From the NCBI GenBank assembly GCA_902791865.1, contig CADAXK010000002.1, positions 372,001-436,000 of the forward strand: a stretch of DNA of 64,000 bases. Direction: 5' to 3'. Position 1 is the first letter of the stretch, and every line of letters starts with the position of its first letter. The translations under genes were made by a program, and so were the position numbers. This DNA is from an uncultured Bacteroidia bacterium (lineage in GTDB: Bacteria > Bacteroidota > Bacteroidia > Bacteroidales > ML635J-15). The notes beneath the pieces are model-generated. The model searched no databases. It saw only the letters and a list, made by a program, of their open reading frames with translations, and was not told where the DNA came from. Positions 23,634-31,489 of the stretch are shown here, piece after piece.

Positions 23634-23780
23634 TTAATCGCAGTTATCACAACAAGTATCACAATCACAATCGCTAGAATCACACCCGAAACAGTTATTA
23701 TTACTGTTCTCCTGCAAGTCAAGATTGCTAAAATCGTATGCAATCATCTCTTCTGAAATTTTTTTCTTGTTCATTTTCAT
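23634..23780 (-). CDS. Cys/Asp-rich candidate RiPP precursor peptide (48 aa)
   Basis: A very short gene that starts 4 bp after the radical SAM stop. The product has a charged leader (MKMNKKKISEEMIAYDFSNL) and then the core CFGCDSSDCDCDTCCDNCD, with seven Cys and six Asp. With Met1 at 23780, the C-X3-D pairs are C30/D34, C33/D37 and C44/D48, and the dipeptide CD occurs five times. C-X3-D spacing is what ranthipeptides such as freyrasin use for Cys-to-Asp thioether links made by SPASM radical SAM enzymes (established for that family). The alternative start at 23774 removes two residues. A metal-binding peptide is the main alternative. The gene is too short for common gene finders. Confidence 0.78.
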   Translation of the reverse strand: MKMNKKKISEEMIAYDFSNLDLQENSNNNCFGCDSSDCDCDTCCDNCD

Positions 23781-23784
23781 CTGT

Positions 23785-25110
23785 TTAATATTTCATTATT
23801 TTTAAAACTTTCTTTTTTATCAAAAACTTAATGGTATCAATAATATTGGTATTGTCTGGTGAAAGTTGAAGCGTTTCGCACAATTCGCCTACGGTGAACA
23901 GACTTCGCTCCTTCAAACCCATAATAAAGTCGTAATACGCCTGATTGACCATAAAGAACACATCATCGGTAACATTGTAAATTACATAAGCACCTTCGTC
24001 TTCCTTCCTTGCTATGATATCTGTTGCAAATTGTAGTTTCGTGTCGGATCTAAGTTCAATGCTTTCGCTACTACAATTTGGTGCCTGGAATGCCAGTCTT
24101 CCTGTACACCACATATCCTTCTTGTTCCAGCCACCGTTGAAAACCTTCGCGCTTGTACGGCAGCCGCCATTGCAATGGTTTAGCCAAGTGCAATCCATAC
24201 ATTCTTGTGGAACATACAGGGCTGAACGCCAATCGCTCATCTTCTGCCAGATGCCGCGCAAATCTTCTTTCAAGATGTTGCCATACGAATATGGATTGTG
24301 TGCGCAGGGGCGTACATCACCGTTGCAAGATACAGCAATCACAGTCCGCCCCGCCTGGCATTTGCGGTTCAGAAAGGCGTGCTTCTCCATCAGAACAGAT
24401 TCGGGGAACACACACTTGGGCAGGGCTTCCAAAATATCCACCTTCATATCCAGTTCCTTTTCAATCCAAAGCAGTTCGGAAATTACCTGCCTTACTTCTT
24501 CGACACTCAAAAGCAAATCGAGCCTCGGATATTCCACATTCAGGCCCATAGGAGTTGCAGCAAACGACTTGCAACCCAATGCTTTCATGTTTTCGGCGGT
24601 CTGTCTGATTTCGTGCAGGTTCTCTTTGGTAACAACCATATTTACCGTAAACCTCACTCCCACAGAAACCAATTTCTTGATATTTGTCTCAAAAAGACTA
24701 TAATTGTCCGTACCTGTGAGCCTTGAAAACGAATCTGTTTCTCCAGAAGGGCAGGAAGTCAGTACGCCTACTTTCTGTTCTTTGAGAAAATGTATGAAAT
24801 CATCGTCTGCAAGGGTTAGGTTGGAGTTGAGCGACACTCTTGTCTTGTTTCCTTTCAGCAGACGAATGACTTTTTTCGTAAGTTCCTTGTTTATTAGCGG
24901 CTCACCACCAGTAACAATAACGCTGAAAATTTTGTTGTCAACAAGTTTCTGTACACATTTTAAAACGGTTTCATCATCCACTTGACGCATAGGGCGATTC
25001 TTGATTTCAGAATCAAGGTTGTAGCAATGAATACAACGATGATTGCAGAAGTCTGTAACTTCAAGTTGCGCTGTTAGTGGCAATGACAAATATCGTTTTC
25101 TTATTTGCAC
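23785..25110 (-). CDS. Radical SAM/SPASM peptide maturase with PqqD-like tail
   Basis: A 441-residue enzyme. The N-terminal cluster motif CNHRCIHC (Cys22, 26, 29) and TGGEPL mark the radical SAM domain. The SPASM region has the Cys set C251, C262, C269, C304, C307, C313, C317 and C335, enough for two auxiliary 4Fe-4S clusters. Residues ~355-441 (VTDDVFFMVNQAYYDFIMG then SLFTVGELCETLQL) look like a fused PqqD/RRE leader-binding domain. Together with the peptide gene directly after it (4 bp gap), this is the pattern of a RiPP modifying enzyme. The start is GTG at 25110, since an in-frame stop lies just upstream. A -7 element sits at 25137-25144. Confidence 0.88.
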   Translation of the reverse strand: MQIRKRYLSLPLTAQLEVTDFCNHRCIHCYNLDSEIKNRPMRQVDDETVLKCVQKLVDNKIFSVIVTGGEPLINKELTKKVIRLLKGNKTRVSLNSNLTLADDDFIHFLKEQKVGVLTSCPSGETDSFSRLTGTDNYSLFETNIKKLVSVGVRFTVNMVVTKENLHEIRQTAENMKALGCKSFAATPMGLNVEYPRLDLLLSVEEVRQVISELLWIEKELDMKVDILEALPKCVFPESVLMEKHAFLNRKCQAGRTVIAVSCNGDVRPCAHNPYSYGNILKEDLRGIWQKMSDWRSALYVPQECMDCTWLNHCNGGCRTSAKVFNGGWNKKDMWCTGRLAFQAPNCSSESIELRSDTKLQFATDIIARKEDEGAYVIYNVTDDVFFMVNQAYYDFIMGLKERSLFTVGELCETLQLSPDNTNIIDTIKFLIKKKVLKIMKY

Positions 25111-25136
25111 TGATATAATTTACAACAATTTACTTG

Positions 25137-25144
25137 CAAAAGTA
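25137..25144 (-). promoter_or_regulatory. -7 promoter element for the radical SAM-peptide operon
   Basis: TACTTTTG on the minus strand, 27 bp before the GTG at 25110, so the operon has its own promoter besides that of the HTH gene. Confidence 0.5.
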
Positions 25145-25179
25145 TAGTCTTATTTCTTTTCAATGTATGGCGAATATTG

Positions 25180-25407
25180 TCACGTGGCAACATCTGCCAC
25201 CTCTTGGAGTGCCTCGGAATAGTAGTGGAAAAAATCTTTGTCAAGAATTTTGCTGATGCGCAACAGTTGCTGCGTGTCGATGGACGGTTTGTTGTACAAG
25301 CGTTGCAAAGTGCGCCTGTCGATATGCAACTGCTCGGCGAGCCAAGCGTTTGTGCGGTGCTGGTGGCGCAGTTCATCGCGGATAAGATTGCCTATGTTTA
25401 TCTGCAT
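25180..25407 (-). CDS. Small HTH transcriptional regulator (XRE-like)
   Basis: A 75-residue protein, MQINIGNLIRDELRHQHRT onwards, with an HTH at about residues 20-50 (NAWLAEQLHIDRRTLQRLYNKPSIDTQQLLRISKILDKDFFHYYS). Small Bacteroidetes regulators of this shape are common and often sit beside peptide or mobile gene clusters. The start at 25407 is chosen because sequence upstream in frame is the structured leader and has only a TTG. Its stop is 69 bp before the radical SAM start, so it may control or be co-transcribed with that operon. Confidence 0.75.
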   Translation of the reverse strand: MQINIGNLIRDELRHQHRTNAWLAEQLHIDRRTLQRLYNKPSIDTQQLLRISKILDKDFFHYYSEALQEVADVAT

Positions 25408-25463
25408 AGTTTTACTATTTGTGCGCTTGGCTACCGATTCCTTGTATGTTTTTCCACAACCAC

Positions 25464-25609
25464 AAAAAAGAAAGGCGAGCGAATATCGTCTCCTAACTGC
25501 GGTCGTGGAATTACCTCTACAAAGAAAGACACAAATGCTCGCCAATATGCGAACTTTTGCCTTTTGTTGTCTTTGTAGCCTCTTTTGAAATTTTCCACGT
25601 TTCAGTTAG
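25464..25609 (-). promoter_or_regulatory. Structured leader with interleaved inverted repeats (attenuator-like)
   Basis: Read on the minus strand, the order is A1 (25609-25571), B1 GGCGAGC (25543-25537), A2 (25524-25493), B2 GCTCGCC (25480-25474), then a U-rich run TTTCTTTTTT (25473-25464). A1 and A2 share complementary blocks (CTAACTG/CAGTTAG, CGTGGAA/TTCCACG, CTACAAAG/CTTTGTAG). B1-B2 plus the U-run look like an intrinsic terminator. Pairing of A and B would form a pseudoknot or mutually exclusive states. It lies 57 bp upstream of the HTH start, within the transcript expected from the -7 element at 25710-25717. I see no gene in 25408-25898. Confidence 0.5.
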
Positions 25610-25709
25610 GTCGGAACAAATAGCAAACGCTATGTTAATATTTTGTTTCTGTTCGTTCTATGTCATTATAATTCAAATTCTACATTTTGTTGTGTTTTTA
25701 TAATCAGCG

Positions 25710-25717
25710 CAAAGGTA
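25710..25717 (-). promoter_or_regulatory. -7 promoter element for the HTH gene leader
   Basis: TACCTTTG on the minus strand, an exact TAnnTTTG match. It would give a leader of about 300 nt before the ATG at 25407. Confidence 0.45.
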
Positions 25718-25863
25718 AGGAAAAATGTAATATGGGCGTAATGAAGATGATATATTTCGGTATTTTTATTGATACACAATAATTCTTTTCGTCTTGCACA
25801 ACCTTGTACAAATCGCAAACCGTAACAGATGCTGAAACAAGTTCAGCATGACTGTGAAGAGAG

Positions 25864-25898
25864 AAATCGTAAATCGTAAATCAAAAATCGTAAATCCC
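25864..25898. repeat. Dispersed atcgtaaatc-type tandem repeat, copy 2
   Basis: aaatcgtaaatcgtaaatc, then aaaaatcgtaaatcc: four near-copies directly after the stop of the WG-repeat gene. Confidence 0.6.
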
Positions 25899-26714
25899 CT
25901 AGATTTTTCCTTCCGCATACCCCAATTTCACATCCAACTCGTAGTTGTATGACGAGCGATGGCTGTAGCGACCTTTGGAATACACCAACTTGTCCTCGTA
26001 TTTCTCGAAATCCTCGTCAGGAACCAGTTTTCCATCAATGGAAACGCATCCATCGCGACCTTCAAGGATTGCACCGAGAGCTTCGTCTGTATCAACAATT
26101 TCCGAAAACAAAATCTCATCGTACGATGGCACAACGAACTGTCCGTCCATTGTGAGAACACCAGACTTACTATCACGGCGAAGTTCAAACATGCAGTCAT
26201 CGTACCACGAATGCCCATCATCTGTATGGGTTATATATATCGGCTGGAAAATAACATCATCCATATTGCATGGCACAAGCAAACGACCTTTGCTATCGAG
26301 CACACCTTTCCTACCCGACTTTGAGACAACGAAAAACTTGTCAAAGCACTGAATCTCATCATATTCAAAAAAGCAAAGTGCAGTTCCCTTTCCATCGGGC
26401 AAAACAAGTCCCCACTTGCCATCAAGCATAGCGGTCACAGGAAATTTCGGTTTGTTTACCTTACCTACACAGCAACCCAAATGCTCGTACTTTGGTGGTA
26501 CAAGCACCTCGTCCTTAACATTTACAAGTTTTTCGCAACCATTTTCCTCCACGACATAGTCCATCCAGTCGTAGTTGTCGCAGACATTGTAAAATGCAAT
26601 TCGCGAAGCTTCTACATCTTCATCAGGCAACTTGTTTGCCACAGCCGAATTATATTCGGCGTATAGTTTCTGCATTTCAAGAAGTTGTTTCTTGTGTGCG
26701 TGCGGTTTTTCCAT
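25899..26714 (-). CDS. WG-repeat-like protein
   Basis: A 271-residue cytoplasmic protein. After a helical N-terminus (EKPHAHKKQLLEMQKLYAEYNSAV), it has repeats with the WG pattern, for example DGKWGLVLPDGKG, SGRKGVLDSKGRLLVPC, SKSGVLTMDGQFVVPSYDEI and GCVSIDGKLVPDEDFEKY. WG repeats form beta-propeller-like or sheet structures and often serve protein-protein contacts; no catalytic role is known. Start at 26714 (MEKPHAH) is preferred to the ATG at 26765 by position and residue content. It is divergent from rfaD. Confidence 0.7.
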   Translation of the reverse strand: MEKPHAHKKQLLEMQKLYAEYNSAVANKLPDEDVEASRIAFYNVCDNYDWMDYVVEENGCEKLVNVKDEVLVPPKYEHLGCCVGKVNKPKFPVTAMLDGKWGLVLPDGKGTALCFFEYDEIQCFDKFFVVSKSGRKGVLDSKGRLLVPCNMDDVIFQPIYITHTDDGHSWYDDCMFELRRDSKSGVLTMDGQFVVPSYDEILFSEIVDTDEALGAILEGRDGCVSIDGKLVPDEDFEKYEDKLVYSKGRYSHRSSYNYELDVKLGYAEGKI

Positions 26715-26824
26715 TTTATACAAATTTGTTTCAAGCGCGAAAATATCAAATAAAGCCACTGCCACACCGATAAATAAAAGTTTTTATTAAAGCGGTAAAG
26801 TTAACAAATCCACAAATTATTTGT

Positions 26825-26832
26825 TACCTTTG
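26825..26832 (+). promoter_or_regulatory. -7 promoter element for rfaD
   Basis: TACCTTTG, 18 bp before the ATG at 26850. Confidence 0.55.
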
Positions 26833-26849
26833 CCCAAAATTCAAAAGCG

Positions 26850-27809
26850 ATGATAGTAGTAACAGGAGCAGCAGGATTCATAGGCAGCAACTTGGCAGCC
26901 ACGCTGATAGAACGCGGATATACCGACCTTGTACTGTCGGACGACTTTTCGCGCGAAAACAAAAAAGGCAACTTTGAGAACAAAAAGGTCAAGTTCATTA
27001 ACCGCAACGAGTTTGCAGACTGGCTCGACAACAACCACAAGCAAGTTGAAACCATTTTCCACCTCGGAGCACGAACCGACACCACCGAGTTCGACCTGCC
27101 TCTGCTTCTAAAGATGAACACAGAATACACAAAAATGCTTTGCGTAAAGTGCTGCAAATATGGTATTCCTTTTATATATGCATCATCGGCAGCAACATAC
27201 GGAATGGGCGAAAACGGTTTTTCGGACACCACCGACCCCAACATTCTTAAACCGCTCAATCCATACGGCATCTCGAAGAATGAATTTGACAAGTGGCTAC
27301 TTGCACAGGAACAAAAGCCGTTTTTCTGGGCCGGCTTCAAGTTCTTCAATGTGTATGGACCTAACGAGTACCACAAAGGACGCATGGCATCGGTTATTAT
27401 GCATGCTTTCAATCAGATAAACGAAACAGGAATGCTCAAGTTGTTCCGCTCGCACCGTCCCGACTACGCCGATGGCGAACAGAGCCGCGACTTTGTGTAT
27501 GTTAAGGATGTCGTTGATGTGCTGATATACTTCATGGAAACGCGCAAACACAGTGGCATCTACAACCTTGGCACCGGCAAAGCCCGTCCGTTCAACGACC
27601 TTGGCAAAGCGACTTTCGCTGCAATGGGACTTGAACCCAACATAACCTACATCGACACTCCTGCCGACATTCGCGACAAGTACCAGTATTTCACAGAAGC
27701 AGACATAACCTCGCTACGAAAAGCTGGATACACTGCCGAATTCCACAGCCTCGAAGACGGCGTAAAAGACTATGTACAGAACTATTTAGCAGGACATAAA
27801 TACAGATAA
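26850..27809 (+). CDS. rfaD: ADP-L-glycero-D-manno-heptose 6-epimerase
   Basis: A 319-residue SDR enzyme, the typical length of HldD/RfaD. The NADP-binding motif GAAGFIGSNL is at the N-terminus, with FHLGARTDTTE, YASSAATYG, the catalytic pair in YGISKNEFDKW, FNVYGPNEYHKGRMASV, and DFVYVKDVVDV. It converts ADP-D-glycero-beta-D-manno-heptose to the L-glycero form for LPS inner-core synthesis. It heads an apparent operon with the MeaB fusion (10 bp gap) and the prolyl-tRNA editing gene. Confidence 0.92.
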   Translation: MIVVTGAAGFIGSNLAATLIERGYTDLVLSDDFSRENKKGNFENKKVKFINRNEFADWLDNNHKQVETIFHLGARTDTTEFDLPLLLKMNTEYTKMLCVKCCKYGIPFIYASSAATYGMGENGFSDTTDPNILKPLNPYGISKNEFDKWLLAQEQKPFFWAGFKFFNVYGPNEYHKGRMASVIMHAFNQINETGMLKLFRSHRPDYADGEQSRDFVYVKDVVDVLIYFMETRKHSGIYNLGTGKARPFNDLGKATFAAMGLEPNITYIDTPADIRDKYQYFTEADITSLRKAGYTAEFHSLEDGVKDYVQNYLAGHKYR

Positions 27810-27819
27810 AACTTTTGTT

Positions 27820-29562
27820 ATGGAAGAATCATTGTTATCTAAACCTGGAAATTACAAATCGCTAGTTGCATATCAAAAGGCTGAAGCAATATATGAGATT
27901 ACATATTACTTCTGCAATAAATATTTAACAAAAGGAGACCGTACAATTGACCAGATGATTCAAGCAGCCCGTTCTGGAAAACAAAATATTGCAGAAGGGA
28001 GTGCTGCTGCGAGTACATCAAGTAAAACAGAAATCTTTCTAAAAAATGTTGCAAAAGCTAGTTTAAAGGAACTTTTGGAAGATTATAAGGATTACTTAAA
28101 TACAAGAAATCTGAAAATATGGGAAAAGGGTTCTGCAGAATTTGAAGATATGCGGAAAAAAGGTGCTGAACACAGCGATGCAGGATTTTTTATGAACATT
28201 GCAAAAAATAGTTCAGACGAAACTATTGCAAACATGGCAATTATTCTTCTAAACCAAACAGATTACCTTATGTTCCGGCTGCTGGAAAGACTAAGCACAG
28301 ATTTCCTTGAAAATGGCGGCTTTGCTGAAAGAATGAAAAGAATGCGAATGGAATACAAAAAGGAAAATGCTTCTGCCCCCAAAAAAGAAAGTGGCGTTAA
28401 TCCCACTGCATCCACCGCCCCTAAAGCCCCTAATGCCTTTAACGCCACTTCGGGGGAACAGAAGCATTTCATAGGAGAAGTCGAAGAAAGCAAAGCCGAC
28501 AAAAGCGCTCTTGCCGTAACCGATGGCGTATCACAGCCGCCACAAGTGAACCCTAACATTTCACGATTCCGCAGACATAAGACCACACTCACCGCCGATG
28601 AATACATAGATGGAATTTTGCGTTCCGACACCAACATACTCGGTCAGGCAATAACAATGGTTGAAAGCGTACGTCCTGAGCATCATGCCATTGCACAAAA
28701 AATAATAGAAGGCTGCCTGCCACATTCAGGCAAATCTATTCGAATCGGTATAACGGGCGTTCCTGGTGCTGGCAAAAGTACTTTCATTGAAGCACTTGGC
28801 GTAAAGATTTGCGACCTGAACCATAAGCTCGCCGTACTTGCCGTTGACCCGAGCAGCGAACGTAGCGGAGGTTCCATTCTTGGCGACAAAACTCGCATGG
28901 AAAACCTTACATCCCACCCAAACGCTTTTGTACGCCCATCACCATCAGCAGGTTCGCTTGGCGGCGTAGCACGCAAAACCCGCGAAACCATAATCCTTTG
29001 CGAAGCCGCTGGTTTCGATACAATATTTGTAGAAACCGTTGGCGTTGGACAATCGGAAACCGCCGTACACAGTATGGTTGACTTCTTCCTGCTTCTGCTT
29101 GTAACTGGTGCCGGTGACGACCTGCAAGGCATTAAGCGCGGAATTATGGAAATGGCCGATGCAATAGCCATCACTAAAGCAGATGGCGAAAACATCACCC
29201 GTGCCGACCTAGCCAAAACGCAATACCAAAACGCACTGCACCTTTTCCCTATGCCAAAGTCACGATGGACACCAATAGCAACGACATGCTCCTCGCTTAC
29301 AGGCGCTGGAATCATGAATATCTGGGAAATGATAACAAAGTATGTCGCACATACAAACGCAAACGGATTTTTCGACTACAACCGCAACGAGCAGGCAAAA
29401 TACTGGCTATACGAAACCATTAACGAATCTATTCGCAACAGTTTCTACCAGAACGAGAAAATCATTGAATGCCTGCCAGACTATGAACAAAAGGTACTCG
29501 ACAACAAAATAAGCAGTTTTGCCGCTGCTCACGAACTATTAGCAAAATACTTTGAAAAATGA
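27820..29562 (+). CDS. Fusion of a four-helix-bundle domain with MeaB-type GTPase
   Basis: A 580-residue chimera. Residues 1-180 match the four-helix-bundle family related to the 23S rRNA intervening-sequence protein (LVAYQKAEAIYEITYYFCNKYL, QMIQAARSGKQNIAEGSAAAS, LKNVAKASLKELLEDYKDYL). Residues 181-245 are a Pro/Ala/Ser-rich linker (NPTASTAPKAPNAFNA). Residues 246-580 are a full MeaB/ArgK GTPase: P-loop GVPGAGKST, DPSSERSGGSILGDKTRM, ETVGVGQSE, TKADGEN. MeaB protects and reactivates methylmalonyl-CoA mutase. The frame is open throughout, so the fusion looks real. No mutase genes lie in the window. The next gene overlaps by 4 bp. Confidence 0.85.
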   Translation: MEESLLSKPGNYKSLVAYQKAEAIYEITYYFCNKYLTKGDRTIDQMIQAARSGKQNIAEGSAAASTSSKTEIFLKNVAKASLKELLEDYKDYLNTRNLKIWEKGSAEFEDMRKKGAEHSDAGFFMNIAKNSSDETIANMAIILLNQTDYLMFRLLERLSTDFLENGGFAERMKRMRMEYKKENASAPKKESGVNPTASTAPKAPNAFNATSGEQKHFIGEVEESKADKSALAVTDGVSQPPQVNPNISRFRRHKTTLTADEYIDGILRSDTNILGQAITMVESVRPEHHAIAQKIIEGCLPHSGKSIRIGITGVPGAGKSTFIEALGVKICDLNHKLAVLAVDPSSERSGGSILGDKTRMENLTSHPNAFVRPSPSAGSLGGVARKTRETIILCEAAGFDTIFVETVGVGQSETAVHSMVDFFLLLLVTGAGDDLQGIKRGIMEMADAIAITKADGENITRADLAKTQYQNALHLFPMPKSRWTPIATTCSSLTGAGIMNIWEMITKYVAHTNANGFFDYNRNEQAKYWLYETINESIRNSFYQNEKIIECLPDYEQKVLDNKISSFAAAHELLAKYFEK

Positions 29563-30071
29563 TTGGTCAAGAAATAGTTTACAAGGCACTAGCCGACTTA
29601 AACATAAAATTTGAATACTACGAATCGCCACGCGACTTCTCGTCAGAAGACGATGGAGCATTCTGGAAACGCATTGGTGCATGCAGATGCAAAAACCTGT
29701 TTATGCGCAACCACAAGGGCAACCAGCACTACTTGCTTATCTCCGACTATTACCGCGACATAAACATCCACGCCATAGAGCACAAACTTAAGCAAGGAAA
29801 ACTGTCGTTCGCATCGCAAGAAAGAATCGATAAGTGGATTAAAGGTACGATTGGTGCAATTTCCGTCTTTTCGTTACTCAACGATACCGAAAACCACACC
29901 ATTGCATTCATCGACAAATCTTTGCTAAACAAAGGACACCTAACCTTTCTGCCCAATCAACTTAACGCATTGATTTCCATTAGCACCGAAGATTTTGTAA
30001 GAATACTTGACTATAGCGGTAACAGGTATGAATTTGTGGACTTGGAAGTGGCAGATGAAATAGAGGCGTAA
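29559..30071 (+). CDS. Prolyl-tRNA editing protein (ProX/YbaK-like)
   Basis: A 170-residue single INS/YbaK domain: YESPRDFSSED, CKNLFMRNHKGNQHYLLISDYYRDINIHAIEHKL, GTIGAISVFSLLNDTENHTIAFIDKSLLN, LTFLPNQLNALISISTEDFVRIL. This matches the stand-alone ProXp-ala type, which removes alanine from mischarged tRNA-Pro. The start overlaps the MeaB fusion stop (ATGA). It ends 6 bp from the convergent papain-like gene. Confidence 0.85.
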   Translation: MIGQEIVYKALADLNIKFEYYESPRDFSSEDDGAFWKRIGACRCKNLFMRNHKGNQHYLLISDYYRDINIHAIEHKLKQGKLSFASQERIDKWIKGTIGAISVFSLLNDTENHTIAFIDKSLLNKGHLTFLPNQLNALISISTEDFVRILDYSGNRYEFVDLEVADEIEA

Positions 30072-30076
30072 ATTTC

Positions 30077-31486
30077 CTACTCATTTATATCCCTATGTGA
30101 TATTTCTACAACAAGCGGCACAACACCTCGAGCCGACAACGACTTGAAGCCCACTACCTTGTTGTCGTATATAATTTCCTTTGGCAGAACCATCAATCCG
30201 CCCAGCACAGTCTTCAACTTCTTATAAAAAGAACCTTCTGCCATACCCATCCTTCTGACCATATCATTTATATCCAATTCATTACGAGAGTACAAAACGC
30301 AAAAATAATCGGTTCCGACATTGTTGTCAAGTTTAAACTCATGCGTTTCATCAGGAATAGCTATATGACTATCGGTATAATCAAGATGCGCACTTACCAT
30401 TTCAGAATATGGGAAAAGCACCTGATGATTTTCAAACAGATCTGATGCAATCACATAAACCCAAGCTGGTTCACTACATTCCACCGAAAGACGAAACTTT
30501 TTCCCTGACATATAGTCATCGTCTGTATAATAATGCACCAATTCGCCTATGGTGTCAAGCTTCAACGACATTGCAAGACCTCCGTCACGTTCCACAATCC
30601 GCATTGCACCCGACATAGAAACCTCCTCTGTACTACCTTCTGCAAGATTTTTCCCTTTGTAAATATCATAGGCGTACCTTGCGACCTTGTTGTAATCATC
30701 ATACTTTATCCAAGTGAATCCACCATCACCCCAATCAGTTCCCCAACTATTCATAACCTCGAATGCTCCACCATACTTCTCATCATCATAACCGACAACA
30801 CACATTGAATGATACCCAAGCTGAGAATCCATAAGTCCATTCCACAAAGCGCCTGCGGTGTTTAATGACATGTAACGCATCATCGAAATTATTACTGGAT
30901 GATTTTGCGACAATGCCTTTTTTGTCAGCTGAACCTTGTTTGCCCCATCAACACAATAATCGTTGAACATTACAGAATATCCATCAATTTTATAACTGGA
31001 AGCCTCGTCAAACAATTCTTTAGGAATATCGTCACCACAAAGGACATCAAACGATCGCAACTTAGGCACACCCTTTTCCATCATAAGCCTTAACGATTCT
31101 CCTATAGATGTGCCCTCGGTGCATCCCTGCGAACTAGACACTTGCTTATATATGAATAGCGGAGCAAATGCCTCACTTGTTACGGAATCTGTATTTGTCC
31201 AGCCATTGGCAATAGCCTCGCAAATCGTTCTAGCCGCATATATAGCCGCCCATGAAGTACATGTATTGTAATCGGACTGCGACCTGGGACGAGGGCAATA
31301 TTTCTTTAGAGAATAACTGGGTGGCAAAACCTTGTAGTCGCGGGTTTCCTGTAATGGTCGTAATGGTATTTTACCATCAATTTCTGGCTTATATACACAT
31401 CCTGAACCATAATTCTGCGCAGAGACCGTAAAACAGAAGAGCAGTTCCAAAAACACACTGATACACAAAATAGAAAACTTCCTCAT
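30077..31486 (-). CDS. Secreted papain-like (C1 family) cysteine peptidase
   Basis: A 469-residue exported protein with signal peptide (ending FTVSAQ). The papain fold has the active-site elements in order: Gln70 and Cys76 in RSQSDYNTCTSWAA, His226 in LGYHSMCVVGYDD, Asn246 in EVMNSWGTDWGDGGF. The C-terminal ~180 residues (from about 305) look like a DUF4384-type sheet domain (KKFRLSVECSEPAWVYVIASD). It lies 3 bp after the caspase-family gene, so both should be made together. No pro-region of usual papains is obvious. Confidence 0.82.
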   Translation of the reverse strand: MRKFSILCISVFLELLFCFTVSAQNYGSGCVYKPEIDGKIPLRPLQETRDYKVLPPSYSLKKYCPRPRSQSDYNTCTSWAAIYAARTICEAIANGWTNTDSVTSEAFAPLFIYKQVSSSQGCTEGTSIGESLRLMMEKGVPKLRSFDVLCGDDIPKELFDEASSYKIDGYSVMFNDYCVDGANKVQLTKKALSQNHPVIISMMRYMSLNTAGALWNGLMDSQLGYHSMCVVGYDDEKYGGAFEVMNSWGTDWGDGGFTWIKYDDYNKVARYAYDIYKGKNLAEGSTEEVSMSGAMRIVERDGGLAMSLKLDTIGELVHYYTDDDYMSGKKFRLSVECSEPAWVYVIASDLFENHQVLFPYSEMVSAHLDYTDSHIAIPDETHEFKLDNNVGTDYFCVLYSRNELDINDMVRRMGMAEGSFYKKLKTVLGGLMVLPKEIIYDNKVVGFKSLSARGVVPLVVEISHRDINE

Positions 31487-31489
31487 GCC

